Assembly: GCF_028476545.1 (NCBI RefSeq)
Contig: NW_026732268.1
Coordinates: forward strand, 328,501 to 392,500
Direction of reading: 5' to 3'
Length of the DNA: 64,000 nt
DNA from: Physella acuta
Taxonomy: Eukaryota; Mollusca; Gastropoda; Physidae
Positions 1 through 13,000 of the stretch are shown in pieces. The translations under genes were made by a program, and so were the position numbers. A model generated the notes under the pieces. It had not been told where the DNA came from. It ran no database searches and saw only the letters and a program-made list of their open reading frames with translations. Position 1 is the stretch's first letter; the number at the start of each line of letters is the position of its first letter.

Positions 1-1262
1 ACACACATGGTGTAGGACAATTCCATACACCAGGGGTTCCCAACCCTGTGCCCGGGGGCGCCATGGCGCCCGAAGAACGATTCGTATGTGCCCGCCTCTC
101 ACTTTTTGACAGAGACATAATTTTTTTCATAAACATTATTCAAAAATATGATTTATTTTTATTCATTTGTTACAGTTTTAATTTTATTTTGACTGCCTAG
201 GTTTAATAAATATGTTCGATACTTGTCCAAACTTGTCTAGCGGCGAGCCAGACTGCACTATTTACGTTTTGTAAATACATTTTTCTTTGTGTATGCAATT
301 TGAAAAAAAAATGCCAAATCATTTTATTATTTTGAAACCTTTTTGTTTATTATTTATTAATACATTATGACTATAAGAAAATAAGAATTTAAATTATGGG
401 AAAATGACAAGTTATGGAAGGAGTTTGTCGATTTAAAATAGGTGGTGCCCGCCACCCAACCAATATTTTAGAATGTGCTCTAGAGTAAAAAAAGGTTGGG
501 AACCCCTGCCATACACTATATTTTGGAATGTCCCATGTTGCTTTTTATACTCTTTAGAGGATTTAGCTATTATTTTAAACCATTTAAACTGGTTGTGGCT
601 AATTCTGTAATTCACAACTCATGATTTAATCTTAAAAAATACTTAAATAGTACGAGATCTATTACTATTTATTTTTTAAAAGACTCTGCTATTAAAGTTA
701 AGTAAAATCGCGACAGACTTATTTTATTTCTTTATCTATTATTGTTTTTAATGTACCTATATTATTTATTATAATTTATGCAATATTTAGAGCTAAACAC
801 CCCCATACACACATTAGTAATTAGACTTTCTAACATTTAATTTTGTTTTTATTTCAGAATGGTCCACAATTATAAACGAAAAACTTTGGCCTATGACAGA
901 TGAGAGCAGAATTCAAGAGGAAGAAATAGAGGCTTTCTCTTTACCCAGTGATGAAGAGTGGTTGCACCCATGCACAATTGTTTCCAAGGGGAAAATGTAT
1001 TTTACAAATTTTTAAATACATGAATTTTAACATTTTCATAATGTGTGTGGAATTGCCCCACTTGCCATGTTTTTGCAATAAAAGTGAAATATTTAAAAAT
1101 TTTATTTTATTTTGAGAATTATCTCTATATTTGTTTGCCATCATATAAGTAATGCATGTCTAGTTATACCCTCAATATTATATTGTGGTAGTGTTAATTT
1201 TAGATTTTTTACAAATTTTTTTGAAAAGTAGTGTATGGAATTACCCCCGGTTACCCTACTTT
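1..1262 (+). mobile_element. internally deleted pogo/Tigger-like DNA transposon remnant (left end outside or at edge)
   Basis: At 859-906 a short frame reads MVHNYKRKTLAYDR, which resembles the start of psq/pogo-type transposases (typically M.rnYkrKt). It follows a tttcag acceptor-like site and breaks off at once. At 1228-1254 lies tgtatggaattaccccc then ggttaccctac. Its reverse complement, agtagggtaacc with attccatacacta, matches the attccatacac next to the MITE at 21-30, as inverted ends would. This suggests a pogo-like element with most of its coding region lost, and with the hAT MITE inserted near its left end. Confidence 0.5.
31..508. mobile_element. non-autonomous hAT-type MITE
   Basis: A 478-bp element with perfect 15-bp terminal inverted repeats, caggggttcccaacc at 31-45 and ggttgggaacccctg at 494-508. 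It is flanked by an exact 8-bp target duplication, ccatacac (23-30 and 509-516). TIR sequence and 8-bp duplication fit the hAT superfamily. The interior is AT-rich and non-coding. Identical duplications suggest it is fairly young. Confidence 0.9.
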
Positions 1263-2153
1263 ACATGTTTTATTTACCATAGAGTTACATGACTAAAAAC
1301 CATTGCGCGCCTTATGAACGTGATGGCGCAGCTATTGAACGTGATGACGCGTGTGGTGTGGTTGGATAGACATGCTAATTCGGTCCAAATTTGAATTAAT
1401 TCATAAAAAATTAATTAGGCATCCAATTAAGTCAAATTTAATTTCATATTGCATTGTCTTCATGTCTTGACCCACGTGCCAAGTGTGAACCGTATCGGTC
1501 AAGTATAAGTGTCCGAATTTTCATTCCGGCGTTTCGATCTAGACTGACGACAGACTGACGAGGAAGTGAGTTAAATAAAAGCTTGTAAAAAAAAATTCAT
1601 AAAAAACGTTTTAATAACAAGCTTTTATGTAATGATGCACTAAAAAGTAGAAAATAAATTATACACTACTATTTAAATTACTATAAAGAAATTGACGCCA
1701 TTCGACAAAAAGTTAGGGGCGACACTAAACACAACTTCAACCAAAGTGGATTAGCCACTTTGAAAATTTACAAATCTACATATTTTTCGAAGGAGCAAAT
1801 TATTATACAACAGCATACAAGTGTGTATGTTAGTGTGTGCCTTATACCAGTAGAACAATAGTTGTACATTTGATTGTGCTTAATTAGTTGATTTGTTATA
1901 TATGATGTATCATATGTTTAATGAGTTATTTTTCTATTCCTATTAAAAGTTGTTTGATATGAGGCTTAAATCACTGTTTACTTTTTTCATGGATTTATGT
2001 CGTTGTCATAAATATTTTTCATTATGTAATAAGTTAAATGAAAACATTTTGTTTTTCAATTACTATTTAAAAGAGTGTGGTACAAAACAGCGCAACTTTG
2101 AAATTGTATTAATTCATTGTGAATAAATTAAGTTAAATAAACTTGAGAGACAA
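1263..2153. other. AT-rich sequence without a recognised gene
   Basis: No coding pattern is seen. A GC-balanced patch at about 1465-1565 holds a cacgtg palindrome and ends in gaggaa|gtgagt, a good splice donor at 1566. It could be a non-coding first exon of the downstream gene, but nothing else supports this. The rest is AT-rich with A/T runs. Confidence 0.3.
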
Positions 2154-2240
2154 AAATGAATAATGGAAGCCATTAGCAATAAAAAGCGAGCAACGGATAA
2201 ATACAACTGGTTGGCTTGCTACATTGACACAATTTCACGC
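2154..2240 (+). repeat. dispersed repeat, copy 1
   Basis: The segment with aataaaaagcgagcaa, then aactggt and ttggcttgctacattg, is similar to a segment at 11024-11095 in intron 2. The similarity is about 85 bp long and diverged. It looks like two fragments of one interspersed repeat of unknown type. Confidence 0.55.
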
Positions 2241-3377
2241 TATCCGTCCAGTGCAGCAAAATTATCAAATGACGTTTTTCAAGGCGTGTTCTATACACAA
2301 TTTGCCTATTTAAAAAATCGCTTTGTGCTAATTTTTAAAATGAAAATCTGTCCAATCCCCTCCTTTCTCCACTCGACCACCAACCGTAGCAGTCCATCCC
2401 CCCCCCCCCCCCCGCCCATGTTTTACTTCACCCACATACCAAAATGCCCCAGGAGATGAGGACATGAATCTTTGATGACGTGTTTGCGTGACGTAGGGTG
2501 TTCGCCACCCTACCTGCTCAATCTTTCATCTTTTATCACCTGCTGTTGACGTCATCTACTTAGATCAAACTCAGCAGACATCTTTTTTCTACATACGCCT
2601 GCCTTTTTACAATCTTGTATACAGTGTGTACAGGAAGTGTTGTAATAATGGGTAAAAATCATATGAGTGTACAGGAAGAATTGTAATAATGAGCAAAAAA
2701 CACATGAAATTTTGAGTTTTCACCGTTTAACACCTCAGTTCTTCAACATACACGGAGAATAGGGACTTATTTTAATCGGGCAAAATTTATAAATCCAGAT
2801 TTATTAAAATCTCGGAGTTTTATGCATAATCAAGTTGAAAAAACTGGACTTTGCAATTGTGACTGTTTGCCTGTTTGTGTGTGTGAGGATGTGTGCGTGG
2901 ATATATCTGTCTGTCTGTCTGTCTGTCTGTCTATGTTTGAAATAAAATAACCACATTTTATTTCCGCAAATACAGACGTAAACACACATAGAAAGCACGA
3001 AGTAGAGGAAGAAGAGATCATTAATAGTCATAGAAAGCTTTAATTAATGTATCAAAGTTTCCCGAAGGTGCGTACATGCAAGGATTGCTCGTGATCAAAT
3101 ATAGATGATACGCCACAGTGCACGCCTCAGTGCACGCATCAGTGCACGATCACATTGGTGGGCAGTAATTGAAGAATTGTAGTCAAATATTTGCACACAA
3201 GGATTAAGGTAATAACCACGTTTTATATTTTTGCATACATAAAGTTGACTAGAGAAATTCTTAGATTAGACTAAGATTATAGGTGTATAGGTTATCGACA
3301 AATTTAGAACCACAAATATCTGATAAGTTCGACCAAGTTATTTCACTTAAGCTAGACACATTTTCAATACAAAACCC
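2241..3377. other. intergenic sequence with simple repeats
   Basis: No gene seen. It holds a C-run at about 2399-2413, a roughly 40-bp imperfect direct repeat starting gtgtacaggaag (about 2626 and 2667), a (ctgt)n microsatellite at 2908-2932 and three copies of a cagtgcacg motif at about 3115-3150. Confidence 0.45.
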
Positions 3378-3470
3378 ACATTATTTCAAGTAAACTAGGC
3401 CCACGTTATATCAAGTAAACTAGACCCACGTTATATGAAGTAAACTAGACCCACCTTAGATCTAGTAAGT
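3378..3470 (+). repeat. short 25-bp tandem repeat, about 4 copies
   Basis: The unit contains caagtaaactagaccc and acgttat; about four imperfect copies. Confidence 0.7.
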
Positions 3471-3589
3471 TTGATTCGCTTTACTTACGCATGTAAAAAG
3501 TGCCCATGCTTCCTTGTTAACATTGTTTAATCTCTATTTTTAATGATTATAGAAAAGTTATTTAAAATTTCTTTAAAACAAAAGGCTTG

Positions 3590-6500
3590 TTTTTTGTTTT
3601 TCTAGATGACATGTAGCACTATCTCACCCAATTTCAACAGCCGCCCATAGCGTCAAGTTTTTTGTTTTTCTAGATGACAGGTAGCACTATCTCACCCAAT
3701 TTCAACAGCCGCCCATAGCGTCAAGTTTTTTGTTTTTCTAGATGACAGGTAGCACTAGCTTACCCAATTTCAACAGCCGCCCATAGCGTCAAGTTTTTTG
3801 TTTTTCTAGATGACAGGTAGCACTATCTCACCCAATTTCAACAGCCGCCCATAGCGTCAAGTTTACATGTTTTTCTAGATGACAGGTAGCACTAGCTCAC
3901 CCAACAGCCGCCCATAGCGTCAAGTTTTTTGTTTTTCTAGATGACAGGTAGCACTATCTCACCCAATTTCAACAGCCGCCCATAGCGTCAAGTTTACATG
4001 TTTTTCTAGATGACAGGTAGCACTAGCTCACCCAACAGCCGCCCATAGCGTCAAGTTTTTTGTTTTTCTAGATGACAGGTAGCACTAGCTCCCCCAATTT
4101 CAACAGCCGCCCATAGCGTCAAGTTTTTTGTTTTTCTAGATGACAGGTAGCACTATCTCACCCAATTTCAACAGCCGCCCATAGCGTCAAGTTTTTTGTT
4201 TTTCTAGATGACAGGTAGCACTATCTCACCCAATTTCAACAGCCGCCCATAGCGTCAAGTTTTTTGTTTTTCTAGATGACAGGTAGCACTAGCTCACCCA
4301 ACAGCCGCCCATAGCGTCAAGTTTTTTGTTTTTCTAGATGACAGGTAGCACTAGCTCACCCAACAGCCGCCCATAGCGTCAAGTTTTTTGTTTTTCTAGA
4401 TGACAGGTAGCACTAGCTCCCCCAATTTCAACAGCCGCCCATAGCGTCAAGTTTTTTGTTTTTCTAGATGACAGGTAGCACTATCTCACCCAATTTCAAC
4501 AGCCGCCCATAGCGTCAAGTTTTTTGTTTTTCTAGATGACAGGTAGCACTAGCTTACCCAATTTCAACAGCCGCCCATAGCGTCAAGTTTTTTGTTTTTC
4601 TAGATGACAGGTAGCACTATCTCACCCAATTTCAACAGCCGCCCATAGCGTCAAGTTTACATGTTTTTCTAGATGACAGGTAGCACTAGCTCACCCAACA
4701 GCCGCCCATAGCGTCAAGTTTTTTGTTTTTCTAGATGACAGGTAGCACTATCTCACCCAATTTCAACAGCCGCCCATAGCGTCAAGTTTACATGTTTTTC
4801 TAGATGACAGGTAGCACTAGCTCACCCAACAGCCGCCCATAGCGTCAAGTTTTTTGTTTTTCTAGATGACAGGTAGCACTAGCTCCCCCAATTTCAACAG
4901 CCGCCCATAGCGTCAAGTTTTTTGTTTTTCTAGATGACAGGTAGCACTATCTCACCCAATTTCAACAGCCGCCCATAGCGTCAAGTTTTTTGTTTTTCTA
5001 GATGACAGGTAGCACTATCTCACCCAATTTCAACAGCCGCCCATAGCGTCAAGTTTTTTGTTTTTCTAGATGACAGGTAGCACTAGCTCACCCAACAGCC
5101 GCCCATAGCGTCAAGTTTTTTGTTTTTCTAGATGACAGGTAGCACTAGCTCCCCCAATTTCAACAGCCGCCCATAGCGTCAAGTTTTTTGTTTTTCTAGA
5201 TGACAGGTAGCACTATCTCACCCAATTTCAACAGCCGCCCATAGCGTCAAGTTTTTTGTTTTTCTAGATGACAGGTAGCACTAGCTCCCCCAATTTCAAC
5301 AGCCGCCCATAGCGTCAAGTTTTTTGTTTTTCTAGATGACAGGTAGCACTAGCTCACCCAATTTCAACAGCCGCCCATAGCGTCAAGTTTTTTGTTTTTC
5401 TAGATGACAGGTAGCACTAGCTCACCCAATTTCAACAGCCGCCCATAGCGTCAAGTTTTTTGTTTTTCTAGATGACAGGTAGCACTATCTCACCCAATTT
5501 CAACAGCCGCCCATAGCGTCAAGTTTTTTGTTTTTCTAGATGACAGGTAGCACTAGCTTACCCAATTTCAACAGCCGCCCATAGCGTCAAGTTTTTTGTT
5601 CTTCTAGATGACAGGTAGCACTATCTCACCCAATTTCAACAGCCGCCCATAGCGTCAAGTTTACATGTTTTTCTAGATGACAGGTAGCACTAGCTCACCC
5701 AACAGCCGCCCATAGCGTCAAGTTTTTTGTTTTTCTAGATGACAGGTAGCACTAGCTCCCCCAATTTCAACAGCCGCCCATAGCGTCAAGTTTTTTGTTT
5801 TTCTAGATGACAGGTAGCACTATCTCACCCAATTTCAACAGCCGCCCATAGCGTCAAGTTTTTTGTTTTTCTAGATGACAGGTAGCACTAGCTCCCCCCA
5901 TTTCAACAGCCGCCCATAGCGTCAAGTTTTTTGTTTTTCTAGATGACAGGTAGCACTAGCTCACCCAACAGCCGCCCATAGCGTCAAGTTTTTTGTTTTT
6001 CTAGATGACAGGTAGCACTATCTCCCCCAATTTCAACAGCCGCCCATAGCGTCAAGTTTTTTGTTTTTCTAGATGACAGGTAGCACTATCTCCCCCAATT
6101 TCAACAGCCGCCCATAGCGTCAAGTTTTTTGTTTTTCTAGATGACAGGTAGCACTAGCTCACCCAACAGCCGCCCATAGCGTCAAGTTTTTTGTTTTTCT
6201 AGATGACAGGTAGCACTAGCTCCCCCAATTTCAACAGCCGCCCATAGCGTCAAGTTTTTTGTTTTTCTAGATGACAGGTAGCACTATCTCACCCAATTTC
6301 AACAGCCGCCCATAGCGTCAAGTTTTTTGTTTTTCTAGATGACAGGTAGCACTAGCTCCCCCAATTTCAACAGCCGCCCATAGCGTCAAGTTTTTTGTTT
6401 TTCTAGATGACAGGTAGCACTAGCTCACCCAATTTCAACAGCCGCCCATAGCGTCAAGTTTTTTGTTTTTCTAGATGACAGGTAGCACTAGCTCACCCAA

Positions 6501-6980
6501 TTTCAACAGCCGCCCATAGCGTCAAGTTTTTTGTTTTTCTAGATGACAGGTAGCACTAGCTCACCCAATTTCAACAGCCGCCCATAGCGTCAAGTTTTTT
6601 GTTTTTCTAGATGACAGGTAGCACTAGCTCACCCAATTTCAACAGCCGCCCATCACGTCAAATTTTTTGTTTTTCTAGATGACAGGTAGCACTAGCTCAC
6701 CCAACAGCCGCCCATAGCGTCAAGTTTTTTGTTTTTCTAGATGACAGGTAGCACTATCTCACCCAACAGCCGCCCATAGCGTCAAGTTTTTTGTTTTTCT
6801 AGATGACAGGTAGCACTATCTCACCCAACAGCCGCCCATAGCGTCAAGTTTTTTGTTTTTCTAGATGACAGGTAGCACTAGCTCCCCCAATTTCAACAGC
6901 CGCCCATCACGTCAAGTTTTTTGTTTTTCTAGATGACAGGTAGCACTATCTCACCCAACAGCCGCCCATAGCGTCAAGTT
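3590..6980 (+). repeat. 61/68-bp minisatellite abutting the start codon
   Basis: About 50 units with core tagatgacaggtagcacta and gccgcccatagcgtcaag. Two length classes differ by loss of 7 bp (aatttca) and a few base variants (agctc/atctc, cccaa/ccaac). Each unit carries ttttttgtttttctag, an ideal pyrimidine tract plus AG acceptor. The array ends 12 bp before the start codon at 6993. Confidence 0.97.
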
Positions 6981-6992
6981 TACAACGTTTCG
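6933..6992 (+). promoter_or_regulatory. putative 5' UTR part of exon 1 with short uORF
   Basis: The last unit of the upstream array ends a long T-tract in gtttttctag, a textbook 3' splice site, at 6932. If used, the leader begins at 6933. That leader carries its own ATG (6933) with a 12-codon frame ending in TAG, out of the way of the main ATG at 6993. Whether transcription starts here or further upstream cannot be told from sequence. Confidence 0.4.
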
Positions 6993-7038
6993 ATGGGTTT
7001 GGATGTTAGCATTCGGTCGTTACTTTTGGCTTTTATTG
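6993..7038 (+). CDS. exon 1, signal peptide start
   Basis: ATG at 6993 opens MGLDVSIRSLLLAFI and then a donor g|gtaagc at 7039. The last base joins exon 2 as codon GTT, so the spliced N-terminus reads MGLDVSIRSLLLAFIVAQVA, a typical signal peptide with a short n-region containing Arg and a Leu/Ala/Phe/Ile core. Cleavage after the Gln-Val-Ala or Ala-Cys stretch is likely. The start was chosen because the phase matches exon 2 and the product makes a secretory leader. The nearest upstream ATG (6933) meets an in-frame TAG after 12 codons. The exon is short and was inferred from splice signals and hydrophobicity only. Confidence 0.72.
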
Positions 7039-10000
7039 GTAAGCTCAAATATTTTTTACATAACTCTATTTTCTTTCCTTTAATTCTTTAAATCCTACAG
7101 TACTTTTTAATTTTTATTACACAAAGTATAGAGGAAGTATTTTAATTGTGCAAAAATCAAAATCGAGATTTACACAAATCTCAACTGCAAAAAATTTATG
7201 ACCTTTATATATATACTAGCTGCATACCCGTGCTTCGCCACGGTAAATCTTTTAAAAATGTACTAACGGAAAAAACCCAATACAAATACAAAGGAAAACA
7301 AACGCAAACAAAAACACAAACCCAACGCAAACGCAATCACAAACGCAAAGACAAATACAAACACAACGGAAATTACTCAAAATTTGATGAAAGGCAGAAA
7401 ATTAGATCTTTTACTTACATATGAAATTTTATTTATCTATCTGAAATAGTACTCAAGTTATAGGCTTTTGAAAAATTTAAAGTAGAAAAAGTTCCACTTC
7501 CTGTTATCGGAAATGGCTGAAAAGTTGAAACGAATCTACAAATTTGATATAATACTAATATATGAAATTTCCTCAACCTAGCTGTAACGGTACTCAAGTT
7601 ATCGTGCTTACAGACACACATACATACAGACACACATACACACACACACAGACATACGGACAATATTGCAAAATTATGTTTTTCCTACTCAATGAGGTGT
7701 AAAACGTCGAGGATTGCAAAAATCTCGATTTTTATTTTTGCACAATTACAATATATTCTCTATACTCTGCATTCGAGAGAGAAAAAGCAATTGTGGAATG
7801 TTACCGTTTTAGTTGCTCAGGTGGCGTGTGAAAACATCAGGCTGACGTATTACGATAGTGTGACGTCACAGTACCTGGTGTCCGCCACACCATCAGGGTG
7901 CTACGCCAGTCTGGGCGTCTACCCCCAGTGGTGTCTGGGAAATCTGAGTCGCTGCCATCAGGGTCTGACTGTAGCGGCCTGGATCAAATCAGCGTCAGAC
8001 GTCTCCTACACTAGGCAGGCTGACGTCATTCTCACCACAGGAGGACACAGTGCAAACAGCGATGGGTGAGCTGACTTTAAAACAGAACATTTTTATAACA
8101 TTTGATAACATTTCAGAGCATTTCATAACATTTCAGAATATTTCAGAACATTTCAGAATATTTAGAACATTTCAGAACTTTTCAGAACATTTCAGAACTT
8201 TTCAGAACATTTCAGAATATTTCAGAACATTTTAGAACATTTCAGAACAGTTCAGAACTTTTCAAAACTTTTCAGAATATTTCAGAACATTCAGAACACA
8301 GAAAATTTCAGAACAATGAATAATTTTTCTGTGACTTTATTTATGTGACTTCTTTCCGATAAATTTTTCTTTTGTGACTTTTTTCTGTGACTTTTTTCCC
8401 TAGAAAAGTATATAGTTCAATGAACTATTAATAAAATGTAATACTTTTGAAAGTACTAATGAACTATTCCGATTAGGAGTTGGGGGAGGGGAGATGATGA
8501 CGTCAACTTTTTAACTCTAGAGAAGGAAAGGTTACATCCAGCTTGGATTTAAACCAGCTCTAGGTCAATGGGCAATACAATCTAGGTCAATGGGCCATCA
8601 CTAGGTCAATGGGCAACCACTAGGTCAATAGGCAATCATCTCTAGGTCAATGGGCAATCAACTCTAGGTCAATGGACAATCAACTCTAGGTCAATGGACA
8701 ATCACTAGGTCAATGGGCAATCACTAGGTCAATAGGCAATCATCTCTAGGTCAATGGGCAATCACTAGGTCAATGGGCAATCACTAGGTCAATAGGCAAT
8801 CATCTCTAGGTCAATGGGCAATCACTAGGTAAATGGTCAATCAACTCTAAGTCAATGGGCAATCACTAGGTCAATGGTCAATCAACTCTAGGTCAATGGA
8901 CAATCACTAGGTCAATGGGAAATCACTAGGTCAATGGGCAATCACTAGGTCAATGGGTAATCACTAGGTCAATAGGCAATCACTAGGTCAATGGGCAATC
9001 AACTCTAGGTCAATGGTCAATCAACTCTAGGTCAATGGGCAATCACTAGGTCAATGGGAAATCAACTCTAGGTCAATGGGCAATCAACTGTAGGTCAATG
9101 GGAAATCACTAGGTCAATAGGCAATCAACTCTAGGTCAATGGGCAATAAATAGGTCAATGGGCTATCACTAGGTCAATGGGCAATCAACTCTAGGTCAAT
9201 GGGAAATCACTAGGTCAATGGGCAATCAACTCTAGGTCAATGGGCAATCACTAGGTCAATGGGCAATCAACTCTAGGTCAATGGGCAATTACTAGGTCAA
9301 TGGGCAATCAACTCTAGGTCAATGGGCAATCAACTCTAGGTCAATGGGCAATCAACTCTAGGTCAATGGGCAATCACTAGGTCAATGGTCAATCAACTCT
9401 AGGTCAATGGGCAATCAACTCTAGGTCAATGGGCAATCACTAGGTCAATGGGCAATCAACTCTAGGTCAATGGGAAATCACTAGGTCAATGGGCAATCAA
9501 CTCTAGGTCAATGGGAAATCATCTCTAGGTCAATTGGCAATCACTAGGTCAATGGGCAATCAACTCTAGGTCAATGGGCAATCAACTCTAGGTCAATGGG
9601 CAATCAACTCTAGGTCAATGGGCAATCACTAGGTCAATGGGCAATCAACTCTAGGTCAATGGGAAATCACTAGGTCAATGGGCAATCAACTCTAGGTCAA
9701 TGGGAAATCATCTCTAGGTCAATTGGCAATCACTAGGTCAATGGGCAATCAACTCTAGGTCAATGGGCAATCAACTCTAGGTCAATGGGCAATCAACTCT
9801 AGGTCAATGGGCAATCACTAGGTCAATGGGCAATCAAGTCTAGGTCAATTGGCAATCATTAGGTCAATGGGCAATCACTAGGTCAATGGGCAATCACTAG
9901 GTCAATGGGCAATCACTAGGTCAATGGGAAATCAACTCTAGGTCAATGGGCAATCATTAGGTCAATGGGAAATCACTAGGTCAAAGGGCAATCAACTGTA

Positions 10001-13000
10001 GGTCAATGGGCAATCAACTGTAGGTCAATGGGCAATCACTAGGTCAATGGGCAATCAACTCTAGGTCAATGGTCAATCAATTCTAGGTCAATGGTCAATC
10101 ACTAGGTCAATGGGAAATCACTAAGTCAATGGGCAATCACTAGGTCAATGGGCAATCACTAGGTCAATGGGCAATCACTAGGTTAATGGGCAATCACTAG
10201 GTCAATAAGTATTCAACTCTAGGTCAATGGGCAATCAACTGTAGGTCAATGGGCAATCACTAGGTCAATGGGCAATCACTAGGTCAATGGACAATCAACT
10301 CTAGGTCAATGGGAAATCAACTCTAGGTCAATGGTCAATCACTAGGTCAATGGGCAATCAACTCTAGGTCAATGGGCAATCAACTGTAGGTCAATGGGCA
10401 ATCACTAGGTCAATGGGAAATCACTAGGTCAATGGGCAATCAACTCTAGGTCAATGGGAAATCAACTCTAGGTCAATGGTCAATCACTAGGTCAATGGGC
10501 AATCAACTCTAGGTCAATGGGCAATCAACTGTAGGTCAATGGGCAATCATTAGGTCAATGGACAATCAACTGTAGGTCAATAAGCAATCAACTGTAGGTC
10601 AATGTGCAATCAACTGTATGTCAATTGGCAATCAACTGTATGTCAATGGGCAATCAACTGTATGTCAATGGGCAATCAACTGTATGTCAATGGGCAATCA
10701 ACTGTAGGTCAATGGGCAATCACTAGGTCAATGGGCAATCATTTGTGTACGGTTTAAAGCTTTCATTGGGAGGGGGGGGGAGGGTCGAGTGAGAACTTAC
10801 TGAAAATTGAATTTTCAACAATAATTGATTCTTTAATGACCGCTGTAGGTTACTATTCTTAAGCCAAATGATTTAACGTGTAATATATGGCTAAAAATCT
10901 ATTGATATGTTTCCACACAATTTTCTGTGATATCATTTAAAATATCATGTTTCAAAATAACATAAGTTTTAAAATGTTTTAATCCAATGTTAATAAATAA
11001 AGTTTTAAAAAAGAAGAAAATGGAAACCACAAGGAATAAAAAGCGAGCAAAAGTTCAAATAAAACTGGTCGGTTTGCCACATTGGTACATGCTTTTACGT
11101 TTTTGGACGGCCGTAATTTGAGTTGCCAAACATTTGTAAACAGTTTCTTCATGCCCTTAATCAGTTTGGTCCTTGAATTTACATTTTTTTAAATATTTTT
11201 TTTTTTGGAATGACATTTCTTAAATTGGTAAAAATTCTTCGTCTTGAATTGGTAAAAATCCGATTAGAAATATCCATGAAAGGTTAAGACATGATAGCGG
11301 ATGTTGGACAAATCACCCAATATAGTAAACAAGAGATCATATTCAACACAAAGGTTCGTACCTTAACATTTTATAAATACATCAAGAAAAGGACGATACT
11401 AAAATACAAATACACAAAGAAATTAGATTAGATTTTTATCTAACACAATGAAAATTTCAGATTTTTTCTGACCCGTCGGTTCTCTGATCAGTACACACTG
11501 GGTGTAGCAAGCGGAGCGAGGCTGTGGAAATTTTCACTGCGACTGGAGGCTGGTGTCTGGGTAATGCTCGGGCTGACCTGGGACCAGGCCGGCGGCATGG
11601 CTGTCTTTGTTGACGGTTTGTTGCAGGTGAATTTTTGCAGTCTACAACACAACACACTAGTTCCTACAACACAACACACTGGTCCCTACAACACAACACA
11701 CTGGTTCCTACAACACACTGGTTCCTACAACACACTGGTTCCTACAACACAACACACTGGTTCCTACAACACAACACACTGGTTCCTACAACACACTGGT
11801 TCCTACAACACAACACACTGGTTCCTACAACACAACACACTGGTTCCTACAACACACTGGTTCCTACAACACAACACACTGGTTCCTACAACACAACACA
11901 CTGGTTCCTACAACACACTGGTTCCTACAACACAAAACACTGGTTCCTACAACACACTGGTTCCTACAACACACTGGTTCCTACAACACAACACACTGGT
12001 TCCTACAACACAACACACTGGTTTCTACAACACACTGGTTCCTACAACACAACACACTGGTTCCTACAACACACTGGTTCCTACAACACAACACACTGGT
12101 TCCTACAACACACTGGTTCCTACAACACAACACACTGGTTCCTACAACACAACACACTGTTTCCTACAACACACTGGTTCCTACAACACAACACACTGGT
12201 TCCTACAACACAACACACTGGTTCCTACAACACACTGGTTCCTACAACGCAACACACTGGTTCCTACAACACACTGGTTCCTACAACACACTGGTTCCTA
12301 CAACACAACACACTGGTTCCTACAACACAACACACTGGTTCCTACAACACACTGGTTCCTACAACACACTGGTTCCTACAACACACTGGTTCCTACAACA
12401 CAACACACTGGTTCCTACAACACACTGGTTCCTACAACACACTGGTTCCTACAACACAACACACTGGTTCCTACAACACACTGGTTCCTACAACACAACA
12501 CACTGGTTCCTACAACACAACACACTGGTTCCTACAACACACTGGTTCCTACAACACAACACACTGGTTCCTACAACACAACACACTGGTTCCTACAACA
12601 CAACACACTGGTTCCTACAACACACTGGTTCCTACAACACATTGGTTCCTACAACACAACACACTGGTTCCTACAACACAACACACTGGTTCCTACAACA
12701 CACTGGTTCCTACAACACAACACACTGGTTCCTACAATACAACACACTGGTTCCTACAACACACTAGTTCCTACAACACAACACACTGGTTCCTACAACA
12801 CACTGGTTCCTACAACACACTGGTTCCTACAACACACTGGTTCCTACAACACACTGGTTCCTACAACACACTGGTTCCTACAACACAACACACTGGTTCC
12901 TACAACACAACACACTGGTTCCTACAACACAACACACTGGTTCCTACAACACACTGGTTCCTACAACACACTGGTTCCTACAACACAACACACTGGTTCC

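Noticed and set aside
433-1144. Small minus-strand open frames at the left edge
   Set aside because: Short, with no family resemblance; they lie within the MITE and the pogo-like remnant.
3590-6980. CRISPR-like regular repeats (also other arrays)
   Set aside because: Units are directly adjacent with no unique spacers, and the sequence is eukaryotic; these are minisatellites.
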